Below, piece by piece: positions 23,678 through 38,143 of a stretch of 64,000 bases of DNA. The position numbers and the translations under genes are program-made. The notes beneath the pieces are model-generated. The model saw only the letters and a program-made list of their open reading frames with translations. It ran no database searches and was not told where the DNA came from. Within the stretch, counting starts at the first letter, position 1. Each line of letters starts with the position of its first letter. Origin of the DNA: Onchidella celtica (Eukaryota > Mollusca > Gastropoda > Systellommatophora > Onchidiidae); the NCBI GenBank assembly GCA_963931925.1, contig OZ007575.1, forward strand, positions 40,719,846-40,783,845, written 5' to 3'.

Positions 23678-26479
23678 AGCCGCCACAGGCTCTCGTCATA
23701 ATTATAAGTCCGTTCAACATTGTACGGTTTATTTCGGGCGTGCCTTGATCAAATCATCAATCATCGTCAAATTTCGCATAACCCCGTTTCAATTTGTCTC
23801 AACAGGAACTTTTTTTTTTTTTGCTTTCAAAAAGGTTGAAATAATTTTTTTTTATCCAGAAAAATATAAAAGAAACTTGTCCGACACCAAATGGTGAACA
23901 TAGAGGTTGTTTACAGTACATGTACCTTAAAAAGTGCACCACTGACATGCAGTTTTCAAAAGTGCAAAGGTGCATGTTTTGGATAAACTCATTGAAGTTT
24001 AATGAGAGGTGTTATACTGAATAAACGAGAACCAAAAAGTTTTGTTTATGATTACTTTTACTGCACTGATATAATACCCGGTAACTATATCTTTAGGCTG
24101 ATAGCTAGCTTGTTAGGCTACACAGATGTTCCTGTGTGGATAGATATGAACCTGGTACAAACCAGACGGGACACTTCATATTTGATTTCGTCCAGAAACT
24201 GCTTCTGATTTTCATATTCTGTGGAGCAAAATCTCGGAAATCACTTTCATCATGATTTTCGGAACCGTTAGATATTTCCACAAAATTCAAGACAAACTGT
24301 TTGCACTAAGATACTGGTATTTACATCTTGCTGCAACAAGATCTGCTCTCTCCTTTAGGAGTCTTCTTCCACATTTTGTAGACTGGAACCCCAAGTCTTC
24401 AGTTCCAAATAGAGAGTTCTTCCCTTGGCGCTGATACAATACTTTCTGTCAAGATTATTCCTCATTAATTTTAAAGTAAGGTAAACTTTGTCTTCAAATA
24501 CTTTGAAAATGCATCTTACTATAACAGTCAAAGGTGTCGAAGACTGGCTTTCAGCCCTTTCGACTATCTTTATTCATATTTAGCAGATCGTTCTGCCAAT
24601 TTCTGATTGTAAGCTTAGTGGTTTTTTACATCCAAGCATGCACAGGTGCTTTTCAGGGGGTAGTTTAAAGAAACTTGAAAGCATTGTAGTACTCTCATGG
24701 CAATTTTCTTAACTTCAGGATTATATTGTCGGGGCATAGTGATCTGGTACTGTTGCAAAATTTAACTGTTCGTAGAATTGGTTCACGCTATCTCACACTG
24801 GCTAAGCTGTCATGCGACCGCAAGGAAGAAAATTTGTCTACTTTGTTCAAAATAAGTGATGTTCCCGTTGCTAAGTCGCATACAATTGGTTTGAGTTGAA
24901 ATTCATTAGTAGCGAAAAAAGGGCCGTTGCGTTTATCTGAAATGTTTGGATTTGCTCTTATATGGACATGACGTAATAAAGAGTCATTTCTGTGCAGAGG
25001 TAAAAATCTGCTCTTTGCCTCACTGTGTTGTCTGTGTTTTTATATTATAATATGTTTGTGAAGAAGACTTTCTTGTTTTTCACTCTTTACAAGTGAAAAA
25101 ACAGTTCCCAGTTAAAACTGAATTAGGAGGTTAAGCAAAATTTGGCCCGGATTCAATATTGTGAAATATAGTTTTTAGCAAACGCCCCCCCCCCCCCACC
25201 CTCATTTTCTTGCCATTTTCTTAACTATTTTAGAATCATGGACCAATGAAATTCTTCAAAGCTAATGCAATGTACTTTTACAAGACGATGAATTGGAACG
25301 AACAGTGCGCCTAGGCCTAATGCATAATTTTCTGAATGTGGTGGAGGGAAATGCAGTGGACCTTATGGCGCATGCTTTCCAAACGTCAGCGAGGCTAGTT
25401 TGCCACATTTATATTTTAGACACCATGCACATTGATCCTTCATTTTCTCTGTCTCTCTGTCTTCCTCATTCTAATTATCTCTAAATATCTACGATTGGAT
25501 CAAAGTGCATGCCTTGTCACATTTTACAAGAGGGATTTATGAAATATATATCTACACACATCAATCTTAGGCTTTCGAATTATTTACAGGTCATTACGAA
25601 AGCACCACATAGGCTACATACATCATAATTTCCACGCGTGTGTGACCGAATGACTAAAATTTAAACTCAGAGTAAGTTTTTACATGTAAAATATTTCAAG
25701 GGAATATAAATTAAGCAGGATTAAATTTAGACACAGACTGGCCATAAGATATGGGAAGTCATAAAGACCCTGTTTGTTGATGGAGAGTAAAACGGGGTTT
25801 CGACCGGCGCTGACAACCTGTGCAGTATATTATAGATTCCTACAATTTAGCTGTATTTCCAGACTACACATTATAAACCCAAAGAAACCCAAAACCCCTT
25901 CCCACCCCCAACCGTCGCTGGGGATGGTGGATGGATAAAGTTCTCCATCAGTTGGCCCACTTCAGGGTTTAAAATAGGCTTTTCATTAAAAATGTTGTGA
26001 CATTAATTTCAAATCAAATTTTGTGAGCCTTTTGAAACTGGGGCCCTGAACTGAAATTTGTTTAGCTTATACCAAAGATGGTAGACTCTACTATCTTTGC
26101 TTATACTTTAGCCCAACTCTGTGTGTTTTCATGGTGGGGTTTACTAAGGACTGAACAGATGTCCAATGCATTATTATTGTAGATTAGCAAACGCTCAAAC
26201 GGGTCACAGAAGCAAACCGAAGCCACGTACTCATCATTAAAACGAAAGGGCGCCGCAAGCGTGCAGTCGGTGAAAGGCTACCACAGCAAGGAAGGGAGAG
26301 CATTCGCATTGGCTAAGCTAGCCTACACAACAATTCGTCCGTGTGGAGTAATAGCCTCACCTTCGCCGCAGCCTTTCTGCGGATAGGCCTAGCAGACGCA
26401 GTACACGGAGCACCAGGAGTGCCACGAAAGTTTTGTGTACTTTTCGATGAAGAGAACAAGTGCTGTTTAATCGTTAAAA
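23678..26479. other. intergenic DNA upstream of the P3H-like gene
   Basis: No other gene is seen. A C-run lies at about 25185-25198. The last 300 bases before 26480 become GC-richer and include an inverted CCAAT word at 26308-26312, consistent with a 5' UTR and proximal promoter. No TATA box is evident. An in-frame TAA at 26468-26470 closes the reading frame just before the start codon. Confidence 0.5.
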
Positions 26480-27076
26480 ATGGCGCATTCCCGAACAAAT
26501 GCCAACAGTCATTCTCAATCTGTTTGTAGGTTAAAACCAGGGATGTCAATATGCATATTATCTGTGATACATGTAATGCTTATAATGTGCACTTTCCAAC
26601 TTTCCAAATGTTCTGAGAATGTTGAAACTACGGCAGCACCCCCAGACATGGGTGCCGGTGATGACAAAACCGGTGCCGATAAAGCTATGAAAGACGGTGT
26701 GGAGGAACCGTCCACATCAAAGCCAGCATTAACATTTGACAGACTTTATGCAGAAGGTGTAAGAGCATACGACACTCATTTATGGTACTCTTGTGCTAAC
26801 AAAATGGAGAAGGCAATACAGGATTACAAAAGTTATAAGCAGGTGCTAACAAACTGTCGTCTGGACTGCAGCAAAGGAGTTAGGCCATCTAAAATGTCCA
26901 ATCTTTCATCATCTTTAGAAGATTTCTCAGTTTTTGCAAAGTTTTTAAAAGATGCAGATTGTTTTAGACGTTGTAAGGATGACTCTTTAAACACACATCC
27001 ACGAGTATCGGAGAGACTGCTGGAAGCATTTGAAAAGAGGATGCCATATCAATATCTGCAGTTCTGCTATTTTAAG
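26480..27076 (+). CDS. P3H-like: P3H-like exon 1
   Basis: Codes for residues 1-199. An ER signal peptide starts either at Met 1 or, more typically, at Met 22 (26543). An acidic, low-complexity linker follows, then the first TPR with CRLDC and CFRRC and the family motif YAEGVRAYDTHLWYSC. The donor is TTTTAAG|GTAAAC, phase 0. The frame reads only two codons past the donor before a stop. Confidence 0.92.
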
Positions 27077-30000
27077 GTAAACTGACTTACATTACTAAAC
27101 AACTGTAAACATTTGAAATTTATGATTAACTTCAGAATGTACATACTTTACATCTATAGATCTATTTTTCAGATATTGCATGTAGGCCTACATCCTGCAC
27201 ACATATTTTGTTTGAATTTATCCTTGACCATTTTAATGCATTTATTAATATTAATGACTACTGCTGACATTTTTCGTTTGGGCCTAGATCTTGATATTGA
27301 CCAACGCTGTCTTTGAATTGAGCTTTTGACTTTCATGTTGCAAAAATTCTGAAAAGTAAGGGACATTTTCAAAAATCTTTCTACAACTTTAGTCTGGCAT
27401 GTATTCCATGTTCTGAGTGGTAATCGTCGAGCCACGCAATATAAACATCCATCGAGAGGGCTAACCAGTGACCCCTTGCTCACGGATGCTCCTAAAGTTA
27501 CATACTTATCACTATTGTTGGACTCAAATGGAAATCCGTGCGAAGAATTACTCCTTTTTTTTTTTGGTCAATTTGGACAGAAGCTTAGGCTGAAGTCTCT
27601 GGATTGAAAGGAAGCACTGAGAGGAAAAAAGGAAAAGTCCCACAAAGCAATAGTGTAAACTTTACATATGAAGCTGACATTGTTTGTAAAATAGGCCCAC
27701 TTATCCTTTTATTAGTACAACAATATTTATTTGTGTTATTGTTTGTGAAACAGTATGATTTAAACAAGGCTGTGGCTATAGTCCGGTCCCGGACTGACAA
27801 ATAGCCAAATACCTATACTCCAGTCCCGGACTTGTATGTACATCGATCGCCAATGGCTACCCCAGCCCCTTTTCGCCTGATTAGTCAATCTGACTACCGC
27901 CCATTGATACAAACTGACTAGACCCTCACGCCCCCCAGGTCCAACAAAACATGTCCGGTCCCAGACTGATGAATAGCCAAATGCCTAGACAGCCATTTGG
28001 CTATTCGTTGGGGGGGACCGGAGTATAGTCACTCTGTTTAAACAAACATATTACATTTATCAACTACATCAAGGTAGTTATTTTACTTATCATATCAGCA
28101 GATGTGAGATGTATCCAAAGCAGAATATCAGATTTGGGAAATAAATGGTGTTTCAGTTCTTCGTGATAATGTTCAATAACAAAATCTGGAGGTGAAATAG
28201 ATTCAGTTTAGTTTGTATAGTTTAGATAACACGAGACAGTGCTAAAAATGAACTGTTACTGTTAGAACATCCAGATGTCATCCCAATCACAGTGTCAGCT
28301 GCAAAGGTATCTCAAACATTTAGAACTTTTCTTTTTTCCACAGTTGTGAGAGACCTTGAAAATTGAACTCATTGTTACTGTTAGAGAAAAACCAATATAC
28401 AATATTAAATTTGTTCAGAGTTATTTATTTATTATTTTATTATCAGAATAAATTTCAAGAATTTATCGCCTTTCATACTTATCTAAAACATTTCCAGGAA
28501 ACATGTATATATATATAATAATGTGTCAAATGTCACCATTTTGTGTAAGGTATTTTGACGATAGCTGGAGAAGATATCAATCCAGCCAGCAACCCTACAG
28601 ATATCCAACCCAATAGATAGACTTTGTTTACTTAATGACATCGAGCGTCGTTCGTTTGTAGATCAGCCGACTACAACATTATGCTGACATTTCTGTGATG
28701 TAGGGAATCTGCCTCGATAATGATCCCACCAACCCTGCTGAAATCCAATACCAATGTATGTCAGATTGATGTAGGGATGCCTCCTGGGAAGCTCTACATT
28801 ACACGCTGTTAATGTGTTTTTCCCAATGACTGCAAGGGCAACACAGATTTATTCACTTTTTCAATACTTTTCACATTCCCTTTTTTTATCCAGGCGCACT
28901 TGGATCAAAGTATTTAATTTATGCATGTCTAAACAGTCTAGTCTTTATGCATATATGTGCCACAAAAATCGCTCATTTTAAATGGTACTATACAGCAGTG
29001 TGTTCACATGATAATGGCTGAATGAGTGAGAAGGACTGCACAAAATTACTTTCTTCAATGGCAGCATCTCATTAGAATTGTATATGTTGACATTTGTTGT
29101 TCAAAGACCAAGAAAAGATCCAGGGCTACGCTACACATGAAGACTGACATCTCATCGATATATAAATGTTAGCACTGATTCAGATTCACCAGAGCAATAA
29201 TGAGGCTTCTCTTTGCCTCTGGTTTCAACTTTCCAGTGTTGAACAAATTATGGGTTAAGTTCTGACTTTCCAGAGGAAAATTCCTCTCTGCAAAGCTGCT
29301 AAACTATATCCATTGTTTGGGTTGTCCTTGACAGTCTGTTTCGCACTTTTGCTGATTTTAGTTTTGTGGCCAAAGTAGTCTTTATGTTGTTTACATTAAA
29401 TGGGTTACTTCTTTTTTTTTTCTGGTCATAATAATCGACAGAAATCGTAGCCTTACCTTTTGAAACCTTTCAGTGTCTGTTGGTTGGAATATTGCCACTG
29501 GCAGAACCCATCTAAGCCATGTCACTTGTAGCTTGCACATAATGCTATACCTCATGACACGGACCAATGCATGTTTCGATTAGTTCATTACAATTTTCCT
29601 GCAGCTCTTCCCATCCTCTCCTTCCATCATTACCCGGGCAAAAGATATAAGCATATAAGGTAGTAGAGACGTACAACAGTGAGTGCAACAAGCCTGCATT
29701 TCTACGTCAGTCCAACGTAGATTTGTACCTAGGGTTGGTAGGATTACCGTGGTGTGCGTGTGTGTGGGGATGGGGGATGCCTTCATCAGACCGACATCGG
29801 CGCGATGTCGTAACCAGCGGATCTAGAGAGGAACGATGTCATTTCTATGTGCAAATTTTACGCTAATTCTATGCGTCCGGTTTCCATAGGCTTGCTGGCT
29901 GGGGAAAGTTCAGAACCAAGTCATACGTAATAATCATAATGACCTCTTCATCCAGCGCACTTTTCGGAGGGCAGAAAGTTATTGTTCCCTGGCACAGCAG

Positions 30001-33000
30001 GTGCCACACGTAGCCCAGTTGGTTGAGACCAAGTCTATGGTTGAGACGTGCAGATGTAAAAATGTTAATGAAGTACGAGAGGTTCAAGGGATGAATCTCC
30101 TATCCTCAAACTTTAAGCCCTACAATTCGATGAACAGAAACAGAATTTTGTTAAACCAGAAAATTAGAAAACATTGCCTTTTCTTCTATTCATTCAAAGT
30201 ACAAGGGTCTGTTCTGCTTGTATCTTCAGACAGACGTTCTGCCTGTGTTTTCAGACAGACTTTGCGCAGTTGTGCCCGTCTCTGACGAATGCAAGCGTTT
30301 TGATTGAGTGGGGAGACATTGTAGTGGCTCAAAAACATCACAGCATAAAGAGGTCTCTTTCTCATGCTGACCTATCATACCTCTCTTTTGCGGCATTATT
30401 TTAACTTTCCATAACCCTCTCTTGCATTATTTTACTTTTATTTAGGTGATAATTAACATTTTAGCAATTGCACCTTTTCCGTGAATACTTCCACAGCTAA
30501 TGACAGCAACCAGTTACAATTAGACCATAAATAATTCTGTTTCTAGCGCACATTGAGGAACAACTTCCCCTCCAAAAAAACTCAGTTCTGTTGATCATCG
30601 GATGAACACAGCTGCAGCAAAACGTTCTTCCTGTTCAAACCTGCACGTAGCGTTTTCAGTGTCTTTACCAGAGCCCACATATGCATTTCACATTACATGC
30701 CCGGCTGTCTCTTGTTCCAAAGTTATATCCCTCCGTTTTCTTGCCTTGCGTTTCATCGCAGTTTGTTTACCTTAAAACCAAGAAAAGACATATTGTATAC
30801 AAAATAAAAGTGGGGAGGGAGGAGGGTAGGGCGACGGTGGTAAGCCGATGATGATGATGGTTGGGGCTCAAATTTATGATATATAATTAAGAGCTGCTGG
30901 TCGCAGACAGAACTGCGGTTGGTGTGCTTGAGCAGTTCCTGAGAATGGATTGAGAGAGCAGGCAGAGAAGTGGGGCGAGAGTGTTCCGCGATCGGTCAGA
31001 GTAAACCTGGCGTTGAGAAATTGAAAAATTAGTTAAGAGTTTTTTTTTATGTGATGATTGTGTTGATTTGATCTGAAGAAAATTCTGATAATAAGAATGA
31101 ATGGACTGGCATGGTCATACATGAAGCGTGAGAAAGGGTGGAAAATCTAAAATGTTTACATAGTTAGGCGGGAGATGTGAACATTGTTAAGCAAAGGCAT
31201 TCGTTGGGTCAAGACAGGGAGAAAGGAATAGTATAAAATTATTTAAAGGTCGTCTTTTATTTATTCCCGTATAAGAATGCTGGGGCACATTCTTGAGGAT
31301 GAAGAATAAGAGATGAAAATAAGCTAAGGACAGTGACAAGGAAATATGATGTTGGTACTGAAACGTGTTGGAGAGTGTTGGAAATTCGGATATTCTCAAG
31401 CTGTTACAGCTCTGGCACAGATTTGATCGCGGATGGGCGTGGAAAGAAATGGGAAGTCTTTGTTGAGGTTTCTTTCAAGAAAATTTTTTATGAAGTCTCA
31501 AACCAGATGTGCGGTTTTTATTTCTTTACATATATTTATTTTAGAAGAAGTGTCTTTTTCACGTGCATTCATTTCTTGGTGGTTCAGAGAGTTAAGTGTT
31601 TCTTGGTTCGCGCTCAGATACCTCAAGTATGAAGTTGTCTAGGCATTAAATGAGGGAGATTGATGACCGACAGCGTAAAAAATGGTGGTACATGTATACC
31701 ATTACCAGACATGGGCTACTTACACTGGATGAATTGGCGCAAAATCATGTGTGCTGTGAAAAATAAATGGGTGGGAAAGTTAGGAGCTGGAAGAGAGATA
31801 ATCTGTGTAAATTGAAAACGTTTATGCATATATTGCACATAGACAGACAGCGCCTGGGAAGCGCATAACCAGATCTAAACGGACATTATAAGCAGTTTAC
31901 TTTGTACTTCGGATTCACGTATGTCTGAGTTTGTGAGTAGAATGACAATGTTTTCGCAAAATTCATATAATCTGTGAGAAAGTGTTAAGTGAGTGCCGTC
32001 TTTATTTCGCTTCAGTAGGAAACTCCCAAATTCATTCAGTCCAGTATGTGGTTGGTGTGCTTGAGCCGATGCAGTGATGTCCGGAAGAAGAGCTAACAAA
32101 CTGGCCATACAATAATTACGTTATTTTTCTAAAATGGAAGAATGCAAATGTAGATGCAAACGAGTAAAATTGAACAGCTAACGACACTCATGTCTGCCGT
32201 TGTCTGGACCCCTCTTCCTGTGTCTTGTTGGTATTCTCTGTTGAAAGCCCCTTTAGAAATCTTTTTTCTTTCTTTCTTTCTTTTTTTTTTTTTAGAAATT
32301 AGGTGGTAATGTTTAAAGCTTAATGGAAGGTCACGCTGTTTATTTTAAGCCCACCAGACGTCCATTATATCAGTCACGTACATTAAAAATTATGTCATAC
32401 TCCTAATGTTCTCTTTTTCTATAATTTTTTTTTTTTGTAGCGACCCAACGTCCTGTTTTGTTATGCACCTTTGTGAGATCTGGTGTAATTTTTAAAGAAG
32501 TTTTATTATAAGCATACGGCCTTAGCTTGCCGAGTCTATTCTAAACCCGACACAGCCTGTACTTTATTGTTGTTCGTAGTGGTTAAGACTATTTTCATTA
32601 AAGGAAGATCTTCCGACACCGGTATGGTTTTTTTTTTTTGTAAAGCCACAAAGCCTGTCACAGGTTGTTTGGGGCAAACAATAATACAGTGTCAAGTTGC
32701 GCCAGGAATCCTTGTCGTCGTGAACAAGACATGCGAGACTTTCGTAATCCTTCGCTGTCACCGACCGTGTTTACTGTGCATGTCAGTGGCGTATCCAGTC
32801 CCCAGTTTGTTGATTTGCCGAATGTTTGGTCCCCACCAGAATAAAATGTGCAACTAATTTGGATGGAATCGTTGCGTTTGACAAGGTAGATTGGGATGCC
32901 AGACTACCTGTCCTGGTCTACTTAGTAGATACGTCATGGTCAATTTATTTGTCCGAAGCATAGCTGTGTGCAGAAGTAAAAAAAAAAAAAAGGAGACATC

Positions 33001-36000
33001 CACAGGAAACACGCCACTGAGCAAGACCAAGACACTTAGTGACAAGGGCCACATTAGCATTTTTGGCACGTCATTTTGTGATGAGAACTTTTTAAGCCAA
33101 CAAAGCTTTGAGGCATTGGGACTATATTTTTCTCAGGCATTTACGACAAGGACATAATTATATTTAATGCGGGCCTAAATGTGTCTGGAATTTATTCACG
33201 AGAAACTACCGTTTGAAAATATAAGTGCTGAGTGACATTTGATATAAATTTGTGTCGAAGGAAAGTATCATAAGTAAAATTTGAATCCACTGTGGGGGTG
33301 GGGGGGGGGATGGGGAAGGGAATCTCACTCATATCAACCCTCCCCGCCTCCATATACATACCTACACTGTCACTCCGCTGACCACTGGCCAAGGGTAAAT
33401 TCTTTCATATGTACATGTACTATATACCGAGACTGGGGGTTGGGGATGTGAGGGTCACACATAGCTCACTTCAGTATGCATGTGGCAGAGGAACTGTATA
33501 ATTTCATGCCGTACTTGGCAGTTTGTTTTGGAGTCCCGTCGTAAACAATTATTTTTACCTCATAATATGTTTTTTTAATGTCATTTATTTGAACTTTTTT
33601 AAAAATAGGTATGTGCAGGTGTTGAACTTGTTCTGCCAGAAATGTGCCAAGGCTGAAAAGAACACAGATTGTTGATTATGACATTCATGATCCATAACAG
33701 AATTTTAAGTTTAAGTGAAATTTCTTATTCACACAACGTTTTGTATGGTGCAAACAGAGCTGTCTTTGATAAAAGGCGGAAACTATCATCAGATGAACAT
33801 ATCACAAACTTACAATGCTGCGTCTGTTTTCACCATTGAGTAGGCGGTAGAATGTTTCAGCCATTGAATGACAACTTAAAACGGGATGAACCATTTCTGT
33901 CAGGGAACCAATTCAACCACAGGGCAATAAGGGGATGCTAAAATTAGGCGGAGGTTTATGACAAGCTTACTTGAGCTTAGATGAGGGCCAACCTACTGTA
34001 GTTAAAAGTGTATAATTTTCCTTCATGAACGTTATTTTGCTTGCTATTGCCCTCATTTGTCAAGAGTTATCAACGATCATTTTACAGTTCCTCGGCTGAA
34101 ATAACACAGGAGGATTGACTCTCGTCTGACTCCATCCCGTATGTAGATAATCAAAGAGATTAGAGCTTGTATCTTCAATGTAATATATTATGACAATTAT
34201 GTTTATCTGTGGGTTTATGTGTGGAGAACAAAATTTACTGATATGAACAACTAGCTTAAAAGTAATAAAAGCCGCGCTCGGTGCGGACACCCCGACCACG
34301 ATCTGGCCCATCACTTTCTACACTCTCTACATCTATCTCGGTGTACCAAGCAGCAGGATATTCATGTGTTCTAATTTTAGCCATGAGCATGTCGAATAGT
34401 TCAAATCAACCGACAGCAGTGACCTACATACGAAAGTGGTCACGTCACGGGTCATGTGCTCATGAAAAAATAAAAGGATCGGGGGCGAGTAGTCAGCGAC
34501 ACATTTCAAACTAAAACAAAAAAAAAAAATGACCAAACTTCGGTGCACCTTCCAAGGCATTGAAAACCTACCCGCAAAATTTGGTTACCGTGGGTGGCCA
34601 AATAAAAACACCTTTTGCGTTGAAAGGCAGAGAATTTGTGAATTATCTCGTATATAATATAGGAGAAGTAAGCCACCCGGACGGCTGGCGCATCGATATA
34701 AGTGTATAGCCAGAGTAGCACAGTGCTCTCACAACAAGGCTGTAGGCGCGGACACCCTGCAGTGGTTGCTATAAGAGTCTGCTGAGTACAAATAATATTA
34801 TTTCGAGCGCCTGAAGAGCTTTTGGAAACCATGCTTAAGATATTTCACCTACAGACGCCTGTTGAAAGGTCACTTCAGTACATCGTACATAAAGAAATAC
34901 TTGCACATTCCTTGTTGGCTTTGAAGTTAGCGTAACAAGTAACCAGTAACCCTTTGCTATAAGCTACCATTGTAACCTGATGCACATACTTATGCTCAAA
35001 GACTGGGGGAGATGGCGCGAGTGTGGATTTGTATACGTGATGTACATTTTCCTTACGAGTTTCATAGTAAAGATTAAGCTGTATCTCTTTTTCAAACTCA
35101 TCACGTCTCAGTTATTTGAGCAAGGGTTAATCGGGCTTAGGTGCCACGTCAATGCGCCCGACTGTTTGGAAGGCTTAGGGCAAATGCACGTAAAACAGTA
35201 GGGCTGCTCAAAGGACTTTACAGTTAATTACGTATTGACCAGGGATGGACGTTTCAAAAAGCCTGGCCACAGACTAATGCATTTCTACCAGGCTTGTCTG
35301 ACCTTCGAATATACATAAGAAATGCCCAGTTTTGGGGACCGACATCTTCAACAACAGAAGTTATCAGTGTCAAAATCTAGTTGTGTCAGATAATAATGTC
35401 AGGAAATGACGTCTATCTGCAGAAAACGGGACTATAGACAGTATAGCGGATGGCTTTAAGAGTCGAAAGGGGCCTATGATAATTATGTAACTCCGCACAT
35501 CTTGAATGCAGTTAGGGGATTTTATACAGATATACTGTTTCACGAAGAATGAACTTACGTTTATGAGTCGAAATAGTCTCTATTTGACCGCGACAGTGTT
35601 TAATTTGATTATTATGCAGACATGGATACATGTTTGACCACTGATAGGATTGCCATGGGGCATGTGGACAGGTCAAGAATGTCACTCATCCCATAAATGT
35701 GCACCACACTTTTCCCCTTCCCAATAACTTCAATAAGCCCCTCCCCCCACCCCGCGTGGACACACACACACACACAAACACGGGCAGACGTTGTTGCGAT
35801 TTTCCTGTAACGGGTGCATGAATTTCAGTGAAACCTAGGGTTCTTTTGACAAATAAAAAGAAATTTCTAATGCAGATGGAACTAGAATCGGAATTTCCCG
35901 AGCGGCGGCCATGTCGGTTATACGGCCACATCTCATTAACTTCCGTAAAAAACGACACAGCCCGAAGCTTGTGTTTTCCAGTCTGATTGATTTATCAGTC

Positions 36001-37953
36001 TGTGACCGAGACTTCTTTGCACGATCTTCTACGCCGCTAGGTCGAGCTCGGTACAGACATTATGCATGCTTAGGTTCACGCTTTAAACTCACTCTGTTAC
36101 TGTATCAGCATGAAATCGTTCCATACGACACACTTAACCATTGCATAAGTTATAATACTCATTACAGGCTGCATCCTGCCTGGAAATATTTCAGCTGTGG
36201 TTTGCTCTAAGTGTAAAAGCTTTTTTTTTTTTTTTGAGAAAAAACTGACGAGCTCTTGCGTTTTTTTTTTTTCTTTTAAGTTTTAGTTTGAGAAATGGCT
36301 GTCGAAATTGCTGGTACCTCTTCAGTAGTGTGTTACAAAAATGCAGGATAGCACAAAAACCCTTACAAGGATTTCCGGAGATTTATTTTGCTTTTCTTTT
36401 TGGAAAATGCACGGGATAGAATGAATGTCAGGTGAATGAGAAAGTATGTCTATGTCAGAGTTCTTTTTCTAAGTCTTTCGAGTAGGCAAGACCAGAGGGG
36501 GTTGGTGGTGGTGGTGGGGGGGGGGGGGGTGGGCCAGTTGGCATGGGCCTACTATTTTAAGGGGGTCTGCCCCTCCTGGTAGAGGCAAATTAGGGCTTTG
36601 GTAAAGAATATTGTTACTATGTTAGTGTAAAGAATATTCGGATATTCAGTTCACCAATTTAATTACTCGTAGTATATTACACAATAAACCATTGCTGAAT
36701 ATTGACAACAACTCAGTATTTTCTCAATATGGCTTTGTAGTTAGAGTGTACGCGTCCTTAACAACATTCTTTCGAAAATAAATCAATATAGCCTACGTAA
36801 TCGTAATAATACCAGAGAGTATAGATGTATAGAGAGAAATGATCAAGATGGGACTAGCCGTAGCAGAGGTCGCGGGTTCTAGTCCCATCTTGATCATTTT
36901 TCTTTCTTCCTTCTTTCACTCCCGCTTTGCTTTCCCGAGCACTAACTAGGCACTACAACCTTCGTCCGCCTGATACTTATTTTCTCTTCACCAAAGATAG
37001 CGTGCATATCTGTTTACTGTGGTCTGTTCATATTTTTGGGCTGACTGAAACTATTTACAACCGTTTATAAGCTCCTACGCCTCGTGGAAATGCACAAACG
37101 GATATTGTTTACCGCAGCGACCTGCTTTCCGCTCCATGCTAACAATGGTTTCGCAGAGCCTCCCGTGCCTCGCAGTGCAAATCGACCAATAGTGAAACCT
37201 CGCCATACATACATACTCTCTGATGATAATGGGGAACGCTGTTTCCGCAAAACGGGGCCTGACATGGGGACGTCATCGCCCTACCAGGCTGTCTTTCTTC
37301 TTCTTGTCAGTAATCTTACAGTAATGGAGTTAGAGAGTGAAGATACAGGCACTTAGAGCTTCCTGGCTAAGTGACCAAGGTTTCTGAAATTTTGGGTACT
37401 GCCTCAAATTCTGACAATAAGTTACGCGGGCGCATCCATTTTGGACAAACTTCAGTCTTTTATATTATTTGATTTGCTGAAGCCATAAAAACACCACCAC
37501 CACCACCAACAACAACAAATAAACGCGCTTTATGTCGACTAGAAAACTATGATAGGAAATTTCGCTCTTCCTGTGTTTTTCCCCTCATTTTCCACATTGC
37601 TGTCGGAAATCGACTTTATTTATATCTTATCAGCTGTATACATGTTCTCCCGTCAGCGGTAAACGAGTAAACCTACATGGTGTGAGCCTGTTCTCTTTAC
37701 TGCTTAGGTGACAACACAGAAATTGCACCTGCATTAATCAGCAATTCCCGTGGTAGATTGTTTGTGAGTGATACCGTGATGCATGTCCAGAAACCCAGTG
37801 AGAGACTTCTAGATCCAAAGTTAATAACACTGAAATTTTTATAAACGGAAACGAGTTTGTAAATTTTTCTCTCTCTCTCTTTCTTTCTTTCTTTCTCCGT
37901 GGGCAACAATACATGTATTAACTTAATGCATCTGTCTCTCTGGGAAATGAAAT

Positions 37954-37995
<42 letters not shown>

Positions 37996-38074
37996 ACCCA
38001 CACACACATACACACACAATATCCATGGGCAATAACACATGTATTAACTTAATGCATCTGTCTCTCTGGGAAAT

Positions 38075-38143
<69 letters not shown>

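Noticed and set aside
26341..26529. Open frame overlapping the P3H-like start in another frame
   Set aside because: It lies in the presumed 5' UTR and exon 1 but has no homology. The leprecan frame with its signal peptide and CxxxC motifs is clearly the real one.
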